A stretch of 64,000 nucleotides of DNA from Gallibacterium salpingitidis (GCF_001678495.1 NZ_JTJL01000012.1:1-64000); one strand, 5' to 3'; shown: positions 46,505 through 57,456, counted from the first letter of the stretch. Numbers and translations: made by a program. The notes: generated by a model from the letters alone, not told the origin.

Positions 46505-46537
46505 AATAACCTTATATAGGAAACATATAAGGTTATT
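46505..46537. terminator. second hairpin between hpaC and the ABC transporter gene
   Basis: AATAACCTTATAT-AGGAAAC-ATATAAGGTTATT, a perfect 13-bp stem immediately after the first hairpin and 8 nt before the convergent gene end. The two stems together could serve each strand. Confidence 0.65.
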
Positions 46538-46545
46538 TGTTGTGA

Positions 46546-48330
46546 TTAATGGATTGTTTTAGCTTGCCATTCGCCATTGCCTAATAAGGTAAGTAGATCG
46601 GAATGATGTTGATGTAAGGTTGAACGGTGACCAACGCTGATTAAAATCGTATTAGGCAAACGTTCTATTAGCAATTGATACATTGCGAATTCTAACCCCT
46701 CATCCATACTAGAAGTCGCTTCATCTAGGAAAGCAACTTTTGGTTGCGCCAGCAATAAACGTGCGATAGCAACACGTTGTTGTTCACCTAAGGATAGAAT
46801 TTTAGTCCAATCGCGTTCTTCATCTAATTTATCGATTAAATGTGCCAATTGTACCGATTTTAAGATTTCCGCTGCGCGTGCTTGATCATTGTCAGGAATA
46901 GTATTTGGGTAATATAGGGTTGAACGTAAAGTCCCTTGCGGTAGATAACTTTTCTGAGATAAGAACAATGCTTCATCTGGGCGTTGAATTTTCCCTTCTG
47001 AATATAACCATAAACCCGCGATTGTTCGCAATAATGTGGTTTTACCTACACCGGAAGGTCCTTGGATTAATAAACGTTGCCCTGTTTTTAAGGTTAAATT
47101 GAGTTGTTTTAATAGTGTTTTCCCTTCGGCGTTATAAACGGATAATTGATCAAAAACAACGTCGTCTGTATTGAGGGCAATTTGTGCTACATTGCTTTGC
47201 TGGCAAGTTTGAATTGCCGCAGTAAAACCGCTTAACCGTTCTAAAGTTGCACGATATTCGGTAAAAGCGTCATAACTATTACGGAAGAAAGAGAGTGAAG
47301 AGTGAACTTGTCCAAATGCTTGCGCAGTTTGTACCATATCACCTAAGGTAATTTGTTTAGAGAAGAAACGGTGTGCTTGGATAATAAATGGAAAGACGAC
47401 CGAAACCTGGCTGACGACTAAGTTAAAGCCTGATAATTTCAATGTACGGTAAACGAGCTTCCACACGTTATCAATAATCTTTCTGAATTGATCATTTAAT
47501 AGAATTCGTTCGATTTTTTCACCGGCATAAAAGGCAATACTTTCCGCATACTCTTTGATACGAATTAATGAGTAACGATAATCCGCATTAAGTTTTTCAT
47601 TAGCAAAATTAAGTTTGATTAATGGGCGCCCTAATCTAAATGCGAACACACTGGTAATCAAAACGTAGATAAATACTAAAAACACCATCATATGTGGAAT
47701 TTCAAAACCAGCGATGGTCATTGGTCCAGATAAATTCCATAAGATACCGGTAAAGGCGACAATGGATACAGTCGCACTAATGACGCCGGTAGAGAAATTC
47801 ATTGAGTTTTCGACATAAGCAGTAATATCTTGTTGAATACGTTGATCAGGGTTATCTAATTGGTTGTAAGTATATTGCGTTTTATAAAAACTTTGATTGC
47901 TGAGCCAGCGATCGAGAAAATTGCTGTTAAGCCATTCCCGCCAGTGAATATTAAATTTACTTTTTACAAAATAAATCACTAGTACATTGATTAAATTGAT
48001 CCCGGCGATGATACAGAAGAAGATCATTTGTTGCCAAAACGCTTCTTCATTTAGATCCTGTAAGGATTTATACATATTGTTGTACCACTGCGAAAAGATT
48101 ACATCGAGTCGCACAGATAAGAGCGTTAAAAAGACAATAATGGTGAAAGTAATTAACGGCACCACGCCATGTTTACCAAAAAAATAAGTTTTGGTTAGTT
48201 GCCAAAATTGATGCCCCCAACGGGTAAATTTAATCAATAAGGTGAGTGCTAAACAAAAACAAATGCTGCTGATAATTAGACTTTTGAGTATCCAAACAAG
48301 AGAAGTGACTGCTTCTGAAACTAAATCCAT
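46546..48330 (-). CDS. SbmA/BacA-like ABC transporter with fused ATPase (YddA / HI0036 type)
   Basis: A 594-residue half-transporter. An N-terminal SbmA/BacA-type membrane domain has about six helices (residues 10-360), with WREWLNSNFLDRWLSNQSFY as a recognisable segment. The C-terminal ABC domain carries Walker A GPSGVGKTT (near 420), signature LSLGEQQRVAIARLLL and Walker B KVAFLDEATSSMD. It probably dimerises. The substrate is unknown; relatives move peptides or vitamin B12-like molecules. It is divergent from a YidE homologue, the same pair as HI0036-HI0035 in Haemophilus. Confidence 0.88.
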   Translation of the reverse strand: MDLVSEAVTSLVWILKSLIISSICFCLALTLLIKFTRWGHQFWQLTKTYFFGKHGVVPLITFTIIVFLTLLSVRLDVIFSQWYNNMYKSLQDLNEEAFWQQMIFFCIIAGINLINVLVIYFVKSKFNIHWREWLNSNFLDRWLSNQSFYKTQYTYNQLDNPDQRIQQDITAYVENSMNFSTGVISATVSIVAFTGILWNLSGPMTIAGFEIPHMMVFLVFIYVLITSVFAFRLGRPLIKLNFANEKLNADYRYSLIRIKEYAESIAFYAGEKIERILLNDQFRKIIDNVWKLVYRTLKLSGFNLVVSQVSVVFPFIIQAHRFFSKQITLGDMVQTAQAFGQVHSSLSFFRNSYDAFTEYRATLERLSGFTAAIQTCQQSNVAQIALNTDDVVFDQLSVYNAEGKTLLKQLNLTLKTGQRLLIQGPSGVGKTTLLRTIAGLWLYSEGKIQRPDEALFLSQKSYLPQGTLRSTLYYPNTIPDNDQARAAEILKSVQLAHLIDKLDEERDWTKILSLGEQQRVAIARLLLAQPKVAFLDEATSSMDEGLEFAMYQLLIERLPNTILISVGHRSTLHQHHSDLLTLLGNGEWQAKTIH

Positions 48331-48515
48331 TCTGTTAAAACCTAAAATTGCTAAGTAATTGATACAACGTTGCTTATTATTTTGCCTACAGACAACAATT
48401 TAAGCAAAAAATTTCGAAAAAATTTAGCAAAAATTGCCTTTTCTCAGTTTTTTTCCAAAAAGAAAGCACTATAATTTTGCGCAGTTTTATTTTTTAACTA
48501 TTAAGGAGTAGTTGT

Positions 48516-50174
48516 ATGAGTGATATTGCTATCACTATCAGTCTCCTATCATTAGTTGCTGTACTTGGATTATGGATAGGACACTGGAAAATTAGGGGCG
48601 TCGGTCTTGGTATCGGCGGTGTATTGTTTGGCGGAATATTAGTTTCCCATTTCACTACACAATATGGTATCACTTTAGATGCGCACACTATGCACTTTGT
48701 GCAAGAATTTGGTCTCATTCTCTTTGTTTATACCATAGGGATTCAAGTTGGACCGGGCTTCTTCTCTTCACTACGATCATCTGGCTTAAAACTCAATTTA
48801 TTCGCCATGATGATCGTTTTTTTAGGTGCGGTGTTAGTGGTCGTTATGTACAAACTATTTGGTTTGGAATTGCCTGTAATACTCGGTATTTTCTCAGGTG
48901 CGGTAACTAATACGCCATCATTAGGGGCAGGGCAACAAATTCTTGCTGAATTAGGTTTTACCAATATTACTGAAACGATGGGTACTGCTTATGCAATGGC
49001 TTATCCATTTGGTATTTGTGGTATTTTGCTCACTATGTGGTTAGTGCGCTTATTCTTCAAAATCAAGATTGATCAAGAAGCCGCAGCGTTTGAACGTGAA
49101 ATGAATCACGACAAGGAAACCTTAAGTGCGATCAATGTTAAAGTGACCAACCCAAATCTTGAAGGCTTACGCATTGGTGAAATCCCAGGATTAGAAGTAA
49201 AAGAAGTGATTTGTTCTCGCTTAAAACGCGGCGATACTTTGTTAGTGCCAAAAGATGAAACCATTGTTCAGTTAAATGATTACTTACATTTAGTCGGTGA
49301 GCCAGCAGCGTTGCATCGTGTGCAATTAGTTGTTGGTGAATTGGCTGGTAGTGAATTATTAACAACTCGTGGTACAGATTTACGTACTGTGCGTGTGGTA
49401 GTTACTAATGAACAGGTGCTTGGTAAGAAAATTCGTGATTTAAATATTCATCAAAAATATGAAGTAGTAATTTCTCGTTTAAATCGTGCTGGGGTAGAAC
49501 TTGTACCAAGTCAAAGCACCAGTTTACAGTTCGGGGACGTGTTAAACCTTGTTGGACGTTTAGATGCGATTGAAGCCGTTACTGCGATTATTGGTAATGC
49601 ACAACAAAAATTACAACAAGTACAAATGTTGCCAGTTTTTATTGGGATTGGTTTAGGGGTATTACTCGGTTCTATTCCAGTACAAATTCCTGGTTTCCCA
49701 GTAGCATTAAAACTCGGGTTAGCAGGTGGGCCATTAGTGGTAGCGTTAATTTTGGCAAGAATCGGTAGTATCGGTAAACTTTATTGGTTTATGCCGCCAA
49801 GTGCTAACTTAGCATTACGGGAAATTGGGATTGTCTTATTCCTTTCTGTGGTTGGTTTAAAATCAGGCGGTAATTTCTTAGAGTCATTGATTGATGGTGA
49901 TGGTGGTGAATGGGTGCTTTATGGTGTCTTTATTACCTTTATTCCACTCTTTATAACAGGAATCATCGCGAGAATTTATGGCAAGTTAAACTATCTTACT
50001 ATTTGTGGTTTACTCGCCGGTTCAATGACCGATCCCCCAGCGTTAGCTTTTGCTAATGCAATGAAAGAAGAAAGCGGTGCAGCGGCGCTCTCTTATGCTA
50101 CTGTGTATCCGCTGGTAATGTTCTTACGGATTATTTCACCGCAGTTGTTAGCGATATTGCTGTTTGCCATTTAA
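48516..50174 (+). CDS. YidE/AspT-family antiporter (HI0035 type)
   Basis: A 552-residue membrane protein with five N-terminal helices, two central RCK-C (TrkA-C) domains (about residues 205-275 and 290-370, each ending LHLVGEP or LNLVGRL), then about five C-terminal helices. The duplicated [16 protein letters not shown] and [17 protein letters not shown] motifs mark the AspT/YidE fold. The substrate is unknown. An AAGGAG site precedes the ATG; a TATAAT at 48470-48475 is a likely -10 box. Confidence 0.9.
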   Translation: MSDIAITISLLSLVAVLGLWIGHWKIRGVGLGIGGVLFGGILVSHFTTQYGITLDAHTMHFVQEFGLILFVYTIGIQVGPGFFSSLRSSGLKLNLFAMMIVFLGAVLVVVMYKLFGLELPVILGIFSGAVTNTPSLGAGQQILAELGFTNITETMGTAYAMAYPFGICGILLTMWLVRLFFKIKIDQEAAAFEREMNHDKETLSAINVKVTNPNLEGLRIGEIPGLEVKEVICSRLKRGDTLLVPKDETIVQLNDYLHLVGEPAALHRVQLVVGELAGSELLTTRGTDLRTVRVVVTNEQVLGKKIRDLNIHQKYEVVISRLNRAGVELVPSQSTSLQFGDVLNLVGRLDAIEAVTAIIGNAQQKLQQVQMLPVFIGIGLGVLLGSIPVQIPGFPVALKLGLAGGPLVVALILARIGSIGKLYWFMPPSANLALREIGIVLFLSVVGLKSGGNFLESLIDGDGGEWVLYGVFITFIPLFITGIIARIYGKLNYLTICGLLAGSMTDPPALAFANAMKEESGAAALSYATVYPLVMFLRIISPQLLAILLFAI

Positions 50175-50190
50175 ATGACAACATAATGAG

Positions 50191-50223
50191 AAATAACCTA
50201 GCCGATGTGCTAGGTTATTTTTT
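50191..50223 (+). terminator. terminator after the YidE gene
   Basis: AAATAACCTAGC-CGATGT-GCTAGGTTATTT, a 12-bp stem followed by a T-run. Confidence 0.92.
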
Positions 50224-50289
50224 GTCTATTTCAAATATTTATTAAGTGATAGGATGACACAATATGCTAAAACACAAAGAGGAACTAGT

Positions 50290-51264
50290 ATGAAAAAAAC
50301 AGTAATTCTATATGCGCCTATTGCTCACGAACTTCGCGCTCGTTTAGAACAGGAATTTGAAGTCATTTTTTTCAATAAAATTGATCAGAATAATGAGCAA
50401 CAATTTTTAGCAGCATTACCCACTGCGGTAGGTGTAATTGGTACAGGAATTGATATTAAAGGCGATCGTTTAGCGAAAGCAGTTAATTTAAAAGCGATTT
50501 CTACCATTTCTGTTGGCTATGATAACTTTGATGTAGCAGAGTTAACGGCGAAAGGGATTCGTTTGATGCACACGCCAGATGTATTGACTGATACTACCGC
50601 TGATTTGATTTTTACGTTGTTGATGGCAACCGCAAGAAGAATTGTAGAAGTATCTGATTTTATTCATCAAGGACATTGGAAAAGAAGTGTTGATCAATCT
50701 TTATTTGGCGTTGATATTCATCATAAGAAAATCGGCATTATCGGAATGGGAAATATTGGACAAGCAGTAGCGAAGCGGGCTTATCTAGGCTTTGATATGC
50801 AGGTATTTTATTACAGCCGTCATCGTAAACCAGAAGTAGATCAACAATATCAAGCTGTATGGTGCGAGTTAGATCAATTATTAAAAGAGGTGGACTTTGT
50901 TTGTATTACCTTGCCATTAACAAAAGAAACTGAACATTTGATTAATCAAGAAAAATTAAGTTTGATGAAACCGAGCGCGATCTTAATTAATGGCGGACGC
51001 GGTAAAATTATTGATGAGCAGGCGTTGATCAATGCATTAAAAACAAAGCAAATTCGAGCAGCAGGTTTGGATGTCTTTGTGCAAGAACCGTTGCCAATGG
51101 ACTCTGAATTATTGCAATTATCCAATGTTGTGTTAGCGCCACATATTGGTTCAGCTACTTTTGAAACCAGATATAAAATGGCGGAATTAGCCGTTGAAAA
51201 TCTCATTGCTGCGTTACAACCAGAAAAACCAAAGAAAAATTTGGTTAATCGCGAGGTTGCTTAA
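50290..51264 (+). CDS. D-2-hydroxyacid dehydrogenase, GhrB/TkrA type (glyoxylate/2-ketogluconate reductase)
   Basis: A 324-residue NAD(P)-dependent reductase. Motifs: STISVGYDNFDV, the Rossmann loop GIIGMGNIGQAVAKRA, NGGRGKIIDEQAL (catalytic Arg), GLDVFVQEPLP (Glu) and LAPHIGSATFETR (His). The closest type by eye is GhrB. The frame opens 12 codons upstream, but AGAGGA 8 nt before ATG 50290 fixes the start. It lies next to the inositol genes, convergent with iolG; a link to sugar-acid metabolism is possible but unproven. Confidence 0.87.
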   Translation: MKKTVILYAPIAHELRARLEQEFEVIFFNKIDQNNEQQFLAALPTAVGVIGTGIDIKGDRLAKAVNLKAISTISVGYDNFDVAELTAKGIRLMHTPDVLTDTTADLIFTLLMATARRIVEVSDFIHQGHWKRSVDQSLFGVDIHHKKIGIIGMGNIGQAVAKRAYLGFDMQVFYYSRHRKPEVDQQYQAVWCELDQLLKEVDFVCITLPLTKETEHLINQEKLSLMKPSAILINGGRGKIIDEQALINALKTKQIRAAGLDVFVQEPLPMDSELLQLSNVVLAPHIGSATFETRYKMAELAVENLIAALQPEKPKKNLVNREVA

Positions 51265-51275
51265 ACATAAAATAA

Positions 51276-51304
51276 ACCCCGATATAGGTTCGCCATATCG
51301 GGGT
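51276..51304. terminator. bidirectional terminator between the reductase and iolG
   Basis: ACCCCGATAT paired with ATATCGGGGT, with an inner AGG-TTCG-CC cap: a 10-bp stem plus two inner pairs between convergent genes. Confidence 0.8.
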
Positions 51305-51325
51305 AAGTCTAATAATAATGACTAA

Positions 51326-52336
51326 TTAAGCTACTTCACTAATTTTCACTGGGCGGCCTTCGTCCAATGATTTTTTCGCTGCTAATGCGATTAATACTGG
51401 TTGTAAGCCGTCATTGCCATTCACTAATGTTGGTTTGTCATTAACAATAGAATCCACAAAGCATTTAATTTCATCAGCAAAAGATTGCATATAGCGTTCA
51501 AGGAAGAAATATTTTGGTTTTTCAGCAATCACGCCAGCTTCGCAAGAGTAAACTGCAGTAGAGTCTGTATCATTGCGAGTTTGTACCGCACCTTTAGAAC
51601 CAAATACTTCGGCACGTTGGTCATAACCGTAAACTGCTTTACGGCTATTATCAATCACACCAATTGCACCATTGGCTAATTTTAACGTGATTACGGCAGT
51701 GTCAATATCGCCAGCTTTACCAATTTCCGGATTAACTAACACACCACCTGCTGCATACACTTCCACTACTTCGCTGCCAGATAAGTAGCGAATCATATCG
51801 AAATCGTGAATGGTCATATCAAAGAATAGACCGCCAGACACTTTGACATATTCGATTGGTGGCGCATCTGGGTCACGAGAAGTTACACGAATAAGATGTG
51901 GCTCGCCAATATCACCTGCCACAACACGATCTTTGATTGCTTTAAAGTTGTGGTCAAAGCGGCGGTTAAAACCTACTTGGAATTTCACGCCAGCTTTTGC
52001 AACGACATCAAGCACTTCACGAATTTTATCTTTGTTTGGATCGATTGGTTTCTCACAGAAAATATGTTTTCCTGCTTGTGCTGCTTCAATTGAGATTGGT
52101 GCGTGAGTATTGGTTGATGAACAAACTAATACTGCATCAATTTCTGGATCTTGTAAGATTTTACGATAATCATCGTAAACATTTGGGATCCCCATACTTG
52201 CTGCCCAAGATTGCAACTCTTCTGTTACTTTAATATCAGAAATCGCTTTAATTTCAGCGCCTTTTACATATTTGCTGATACTTTCTGAATGGACACGACC
52301 AATACGACCAGCACCGATAATACCTACTTTAATCAT
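51326..52336 (-). CDS. iolG: myo-inositol 2-dehydrogenase
   Basis: A 336-residue GFO/IDH/MocA oxidoreductase that oxidises myo-inositol to 2-keto-myo-inositol with NAD. Rossmann motif VGIIGAGRIGRVHSESI at the N-terminus; catalytic-loop motif CEKPID near residue 95; GGLFFDMTIHDFDMIRYL holds the Asp-His pair. Two adjacent ATGs; AAGGAG favours the second (52336). It is last in the leftward iolD-iolE-iolG operon, 10 nt after iolE. Confidence 0.93.
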   Translation of the reverse strand: MIKVGIIGAGRIGRVHSESISKYVKGAEIKAISDIKVTEELQSWAASMGIPNVYDDYRKILQDPEIDAVLVCSSTNTHAPISIEAAQAGKHIFCEKPIDPNKDKIREVLDVVAKAGVKFQVGFNRRFDHNFKAIKDRVVAGDIGEPHLIRVTSRDPDAPPIEYVKVSGGLFFDMTIHDFDMIRYLSGSEVVEVYAAGGVLVNPEIGKAGDIDTAVITLKLANGAIGVIDNSRKAVYGYDQRAEVFGSKGAVQTRNDTDSTAVYSCEAGVIAEKPKYFFLERYMQSFADEIKCFVDSIVNDKPTLVNGNDGLQPVLIALAAKKSLDEGRPVKISEVA

Positions 52337-52346
52337 CATAGACTCC

Positions 52347-53243
52347 TTAAATACCTGCAACTTCTTTGATATATTTACGACCTTTTAATGCGTATTCAAA
52401 TGGATTCGCTAACGCAGGATCTTGTTCTGCTTCTACGACCATCCAACCTTTGTAATTGTGTTTTTCTAAGATCTCAAAAATTGGTTTGAAATCAATAACG
52501 CCGTCGCCCGGAACAGTGAAAGTCCCTTTTTTCACGCCTTCTAAGAAGCTAAGATCTTTTGCTTTCACTTCAGCAACTACTTCATCACGCACATCTTTTA
52601 AGTGAACGTGAACGATGCGATCGATATATTTTTCTAATACATCTAACATCGCTTTTTGACTGCCTTCTGAATAGTAAAGGTGACCTGAATCGAAGAGGAG
52701 ATAAACATCATCGTTAGTGATTTCCATATATTTATCAACTTCTGCAGGTGTTTGAATACCTGTACCCATATGGTGGTGTAAACAAACTTTCATTCCTTTT
52801 TCAGCAGCGAGTTTCGCTAATTCATTATAGCCTTCTGCTAATAGTTGCCATTCTGCGTCAGTAAATACTGTTTTTTCTTTGAAAATCGCTTTCTTTTGTC
52901 CTTGAATACTACGGCTTTGCTCTGAACAACCGATCACTTTTGCTCCCATTGCGTGGAGAAAATCACGATGCTCAATAAAACCTTTAATAGTTTCTTCTTT
53001 TTTACCATCGACAAAAAATGTACTAAACCACGCATTACAGATTTGAATACCACGTACATCTAACTTATGTTTCAATACGGCGATATCGCGAGGATATTTG
53101 TTACCCACTTCACAGCCCTGATAACCCGCAAGCGCCATTTCACTTACACATTGCTCAAAGGTATTTTCGCTGCCTAGTTCAGGTAAGTCATCGTTAGTCC
53201 AGCCAATTGGTGCGATACCAAGTTTTACATTTTCTGCTTTCAT
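52347..53243 (-). CDS. iolE: myo-inosose-2 dehydratase
   Basis: A 298-residue TIM-barrel dehydratase of the xylose-isomerase-like fold that converts 2-keto-myo-inositol to the trihydroxycyclohexanedione. Starts [17 protein letters not shown]. Metal ligands lie in [21 protein letters not shown] and [11 protein letters not shown], and the end contains [12 protein letters not shown]. It is between iolD and iolG. Confidence 0.94.
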   Translation of the reverse strand: MKAENVKLGIAPIGWTNDDLPELGSENTFEQCVSEMALAGYQGCEVGNKYPRDIAVLKHKLDVRGIQICNAWFSTFFVDGKKEETIKGFIEHRDFLHAMGAKVIGCSEQSRSIQGQKKAIFKEKTVFTDAEWQLLAEGYNELAKLAAEKGMKVCLHHHMGTGIQTPAEVDKYMEITNDDVYLLFDSGHLYYSEGSQKAMLDVLEKYIDRIVHVHLKDVRDEVVAEVKAKDLSFLEGVKKGTFTVPGDGVIDFKPIFEILEKHNYKGWMVVEAEQDPALANPFEYALKGRKYIKEVAGI

Positions 53244-53274
53244 AAATTTCTCCTACTGGAAGATAAGTTAATTA

Positions 53275-55209
53275 TTAATAACGTCTAGCTTCATTGATGC
53301 GTAATTGCGCATTGGCATAAGCTTGGCGTACACGTTCTTTAGTGGAAACTTCGGCAACGCCAACGTGCCACCAACTGCCATAACCATGAACCATTGTTTT
53401 CGGCAATACTTTGACATCAATTAAAGTTGGAACTGTTTGTTTTCTTGCATCTGCTAATGCAGCAAGTAGTTCTTCTTCGTTGCGAACGGTATAGGTTTTG
53501 CAACCATAGCTTGCTGCATTCATTGCAAAGTCGATTGGAATAAAGCCAGCATCTAATTTATTAGTATTCGGGTTTCTAAAGCGGAATTCGGTACAGAAGC
53601 TATCCATACCATGACCAACTTGTAAATTGTTGATACAACCATTAGTCATATTATCGAATAACACTACATTGATTTTTTTATGCTCTTGAACCGCGGTAAC
53701 TAGCTCAGTATGGAGCATTAGATAAGAACCATCGCCTAATAAGGTATAAACTTCTTTATTTGGTTCGGCGAGTTTGGCGCCTAAAGAAGCCGCTACTTCA
53801 TAACCCATACAAGAGTAGCCATATTCAAGATGATAGGTATTTTCGCCTTTTGCCTGCCATACCCGTTGCAAATCACCCGGTAAGCTACCTGCCGCTGCCA
53901 CAATAATGTCATTTTCGGTCAGTTGTTGATTTAAAATGCCTAAGACACGACTTTGTGTTAAGCAGGATCCAGTTAATTTAATAAACTCGGCAAAAATCTT
54001 GTCGCGATTTGGTAAAGCGTCATTCACTTCAGGCACAAAGTTTTCGCCATAAGTCACGTGAGCAACACGATCTAATTCTGCTGCCATTTGTTGTTTAGCA
54101 GTTGCAATTTGTTCATCCCATTGTGCTTGATAGCCCGCAAGTAATGGTTGTAATTGCTGTAAAGTTGCTTTGGCATCTGCGGTTACTTGTACTCCATCAA
54201 GTTTATAAGCATCAAAACGAGCAACATTAATATTAAGGAATTGCACTTCTTCATTTTGGAAAATCCATTTAGATGAAGTGGTGAAGTCGGTATAACGAGT
54301 ACCAATACCAATCACTAAATCAGCTTCTTTTGCTAATAAATTTGCAGCTAAACAACCAGTTTCACCAACACCGCCGACATTTAATGGATGATCTGCCACG
54401 ATAGCACTTTTTCCTGCTTGAGTTTCTGCAAATGGAATTTGATAGGTTTCAGCAAAAGCTTTAAGCTCTTGAGCTGCTTCTGAATAACGCACACCACCAC
54501 CGCAAACGATCAATGGTTTTTTCTTACTCTTAATCAATTCAACGGCTTGTGCCAACATTGCTGCAGTTGCTGGTGTTCTTTCAATACGATGAATACGTTT
54601 TGCAAAGAAATATTCAGGATAATCATAGGCTTCGGCTTGCACATCTTGTGGTAATGCGATAGTGACTGCCCCAGTTTCAGCTGGATCGGTAAGCACACGC
54701 ATTGCATTGATACAAGCACTCATTAATTGTTCTGGGCGAGTAACACGATCCCAATATTTACTGACGGCGCGGAAAGCATCATTGGTACTGATACTTAAAT
54801 CATAAGGTTGCTCAATCTGTTGCAACACTGGATCGGGTTGGCGAGTAGCAAACACATCACCCGGTAAGAGTAATAAAGGAATACGGTTTGCTGTTGCAGT
54901 TGCTGCAGCAGTGATCATATTTGCTGCACCTGGACCAACAGAAGAAGTACAAGCATAAATTTGTTTTCTTAATTTTTGTTTGGCAAAACCTGTAGCGATA
55001 TGCGCCATTCCTTGTTCATTACGACCTTGGTGAACAATTAACTCACCACTATCTTGTTCTAATGCTTGACCTAAACCGAGTACGTTACCATGTCCGAAAA
55101 TACCAAAAATACCTTTGACGAACTTAGTCACTTTGCCATCAACTTCGACATATTGATTATCTAAAAATTTGACCAGCGCTTGAGCAACTGTAAGACGTTG
55201 AGTTTTCAT
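53275..55209 (-). CDS. iolD: 3D-(3,5/4)-trihydroxycyclohexane-1,2-dione hydrolase
   Basis: A 644-residue thiamine-diphosphate enzyme that opens the inositol ring to 5-deoxyglucuronate. N-terminal half [13 protein letters not shown] and [17 protein letters not shown] (catalytic Glu region is HQGRNEQGM); C-terminal TPP motif [31 protein letters not shown] (in parts). First gene of the operon with a strong AAGGAGAGG site. Confidence 0.95.
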   Translation of the reverse strand: MKTQRLTVAQALVKFLDNQYVEVDGKVTKFVKGIFGIFGHGNVLGLGQALEQDSGELIVHQGRNEQGMAHIATGFAKQKLRKQIYACTSSVGPGAANMITAAATATANRIPLLLLPGDVFATRQPDPVLQQIEQPYDLSISTNDAFRAVSKYWDRVTRPEQLMSACINAMRVLTDPAETGAVTIALPQDVQAEAYDYPEYFFAKRIHRIERTPATAAMLAQAVELIKSKKKPLIVCGGGVRYSEAAQELKAFAETYQIPFAETQAGKSAIVADHPLNVGGVGETGCLAANLLAKEADLVIGIGTRYTDFTTSSKWIFQNEEVQFLNINVARFDAYKLDGVQVTADAKATLQQLQPLLAGYQAQWDEQIATAKQQMAAELDRVAHVTYGENFVPEVNDALPNRDKIFAEFIKLTGSCLTQSRVLGILNQQLTENDIIVAAAGSLPGDLQRVWQAKGENTYHLEYGYSCMGYEVAASLGAKLAEPNKEVYTLLGDGSYLMLHTELVTAVQEHKKINVVLFDNMTNGCINNLQVGHGMDSFCTEFRFRNPNTNKLDAGFIPIDFAMNAASYGCKTYTVRNEEELLAALADARKQTVPTLIDVKVLPKTMVHGYGSWWHVGVAEVSTKERVRQAYANAQLRINEARRY

Positions 55210-55290
55210 TTACCTCTCCTTAATGAATCGTATCAATTAAGATTGATTTGTGGTTATTCTACTCAAAAAATTTTTCAATAAAACGAAATA

Positions 55291-55306
55291 TGAAATATAA
55301 ATTTCA
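55291..55306. promoter_or_regulatory. candidate IolR operator between iolD and iolC
   Basis: TGAAATATAAATTTCA, a palindrome of the form GAAA-N6-TTTC. A 13-of-16 match occurs before iolR (58431-58446). Known RpiR-type inositol regulators bind GGAA-N6-TTCC-like sites. Confidence 0.6.
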
Positions 55307-55424
55307 TTTTTGAGAGGTGGATCAACTATTTTAAAAAAATTTGTTGATGATTGAGGAAGAAATAGCCGCATACTTTATATGTATTAGTCAGAAAAAATAT
55401 AGTTTTGATAGTAAGTGAAAAAAA

Positions 55425-55446
55425 TTTTGCGATCTTTCTCGCAAAA
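55425..55446 (+). promoter_or_regulatory. canonical CRP-S site upstream of iolC
   Basis: TTTTGCGA-N6-TCGCAAAA (N6 = TCTTTC) is a perfect form of the Sxy-dependent CRP site known from Haemophilus competence genes. It is centred 116 bp before the iolC ATG and about 55 bp before the predicted start if TATTCT (55479-55484) is the -10. Confidence 0.7.
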
Positions 55447-55551
55447 AAGATGATAAGATGTGGAAAATTGAAATTTTTATTCTAAAATTAAATTCATTAG
55501 ATTTTTTATTTTCTTTAAATGCAAAGCAATACTGATTTTAGGAGGCAGGAA

Positions 55552-57456
55552 ATGTCTAAAACGCTAGATGTCATTTGTTTAGGACGGGTTGCAGTGGATT
55601 TATATTCACAACAAATTGGTTCTCGTTTAGAAGATGTGAGTAGTTTTTCCAAATATTTAGGCGGTTCATCTGGTAACGTTGCTTATGGTACTGCAATTCA
55701 AGGTTTGAAATCTTCAATGTTAGCTCGTGTTGGTGATGAACATATGGGGCGCTTTTTACGTGAAGAATTGCAAAGTGTGGGAGTGGATACTAGCCATTTA
55801 ATTACAGATAAAGAGCGTTTAACTGCGTTAGTTATCTTAGGTATTAAAGATACAGAAACATTTCCATTGATCTTCTATCGTGATAATTGTGCAGATATGG
55901 CAATTACGGCAGATGACTTTAGTGAAGAGTATATTGCTTCTGCGAAAGCGCTGGCGATTACTGGTACACATTTATCACATCCGAAAACTCGCCACGCTGT
56001 ATTGACTGCATTAGAGTATGCAGGACGTAATGGTACTAAACGTTTATTAGATATTGACTATCGTCCTGTACTTTGGGGATTAACTTCTTTAGGTGATGGT
56101 GAAACTCGTTATATTGACTCAGCAGCAGTAACTAAATCATTACAAGAAGTTTTACACCATTTTGATGTATTAGTGGGAACAGAAGAAGAATTTCATATCG
56201 CTGGTGGTTCAACAGATACGCTAACTGCATTAAAGAATGTGCGTACATTTACGAAAGCAACTTTAGTATGTAAACGTGGTGCATTGGGTTGTTCTGTCTT
56301 TGAAAGTGAAATCCCTGATGATCTTGATGGCGGTTTAAATGTTTATGGTGTACGCGTTGCAGTCTTGAATGTATTAGGCGCTGGTGATGCCTTTATGTCA
56401 GGTTTATTGCGTGGTTATGTCAATGGTGAAGGATGGGAACAAGCCTGTCGTTATGCTAATGCGTGTGGAGCGTTAGTGGTTTCTCGTCATGGTTGTGCGC
56501 CGGCAATGCCAACAAAAGCGGAATTAGATGATTATCTATCACGAGCAGAATCGGTACCTCGTCCAGATTTAGATAGTACGTTGAATCATTTACATCGTGT
56601 GACTACCCGTAAACAGCAGTGGGAAAATCTTTGTATTTTTGCCTTTGATCACCGTATGCAATTAGAAGAGATGGCAGCGAAGTGCGGCGCAGATGTGAAA
56701 CGTATTCCACAGCTTAAACAATTATTATTGCGAGCGGCAGAACAGACTGCGCAAGAAGAGGGAATCTATCAAGGACACGCAGGCATTTTAGCGGATACGA
56801 CTTATGGACAAGATGCGTTAAATGCGATTACTGGTAAGAAATGGTGGATTGGACGTCCGATTGAAAAACCGGGTTCTCGTCCATTGGAATTAGAACATGG
56901 TGATTTAGGTAGCCAATTAATTTCTTGGCCGAAAGAGCACGTCGTGAAATGTTTAACTTTCTATCATCCAAATGATAATGACAGTATTAAACAACGCCAA
57001 GATCATAAATTATTAGAAGTTTATCAAGCGTGTTGCCGTACAGGGCATGAGTTATTACTCGAAATCATTTTGCCAAAAGATATGGAGCAAAATGAAGCCT
57101 ATTATGTAGATATTGTGCGCCATATTTATCAATTAGGTATTAAACCAGATTGGTGGAAACTTCCGGGAATGACGTCAATTACTTGGCAGCAATTAACCGC
57201 AGTTATTAATGCTAACGATAAATATTGTCGCGGTATTTTAATTCTTGGTTTAGATGCACCAGAAAGTGTATTTGATGCAACTTTTAAAGAAGCAGCATTA
57301 GCTCCAATGGTGAAAGGGTTTGCGGTGGGTAGAACCATTTTTGGTGAGCCTTCTGCACAATGGCTAGCGAATGAGTTAGATGATCAAGCATTAGTGAAAG
57401 CAGTTTCAGAAAAATATCGTCGCTTAATTCATCTTTGGAAGAAATATCGTGGTTAG
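55552..57456 (+). CDS. iolC: bifunctional 5-dehydro-2-deoxygluconokinase / 5-dehydro-2-deoxyphosphogluconate aldolase (IolC-DUF2090 fusion)
   Basis: A 634-residue fusion. Residues 1 to about 325 are a PfkB-type kinase: GGSSGNVAYGTA near 42 and the C-terminal signature LNVLGAGDAFMSGLLRG with catalytic Asp. From about 355 to the end is a DUF2090 domain (FAFDHRMQLEEMA, FYHPNDND, WWKLPGMTSITWQ) that supplies the aldolase step, replacing IolJ. The start is fixed by AGGAGG at 55540-55545 before ATG 55552; the frame opens 11 codons earlier. Divergent from iolDEG and convergent with iolR. Confidence 0.93.
   Translation: MSKTLDVICLGRVAVDLYSQQIGSRLEDVSSFSKYLGGSSGNVAYGTAIQGLKSSMLARVGDEHMGRFLREELQSVGVDTSHLITDKERLTALVILGIKDTETFPLIFYRDNCADMAITADDFSEEYIASAKALAITGTHLSHPKTRHAVLTALEYAGRNGTKRLLDIDYRPVLWGLTSLGDGETRYIDSAAVTKSLQEVLHHFDVLVGTEEEFHIAGGSTDTLTALKNVRTFTKATLVCKRGALGCSVFESEIPDDLDGGLNVYGVRVAVLNVLGAGDAFMSGLLRGYVNGEGWEQACRYANACGALVVSRHGCAPAMPTKAELDDYLSRAESVPRPDLDSTLNHLHRVTTRKQQWENLCIFAFDHRMQLEEMAAKCGADVKRIPQLKQLLLRAAEQTAQEEGIYQGHAGILADTTYGQDALNAITGKKWWIGRPIEKPGSRPLELEHGDLGSQLISWPKEHVVKCLTFYHPNDNDSIKQRQDHKLLEVYQACCRTGHELLLEIILPKDMEQNEAYYVDIVRHIYQLGIKPDWWKLPGMTSITWQQLTAVINANDKYCRGILILGLDAPESVFDATFKEAALAPMVKGFAVGRTIFGEPSAQWLANELDDQALVKAVSEKYRRLIHLWKKYRG

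Larger units (their letters stand above)
55210..55551. other. divergent iolD / iolC control region
   Basis: A 342-bp AT-rich spacer with no gene. It holds a candidate iolD -10 (TAGAAT, reverse strand, 55256-55261), a GAAA-N6-TTTC operator (55291-55306), a CRP-S site (55425-55446), a possible iolC -10 (TATTCT, 55479-55484) and the iolC ribosome site AGGAGG. Confidence 0.75.
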
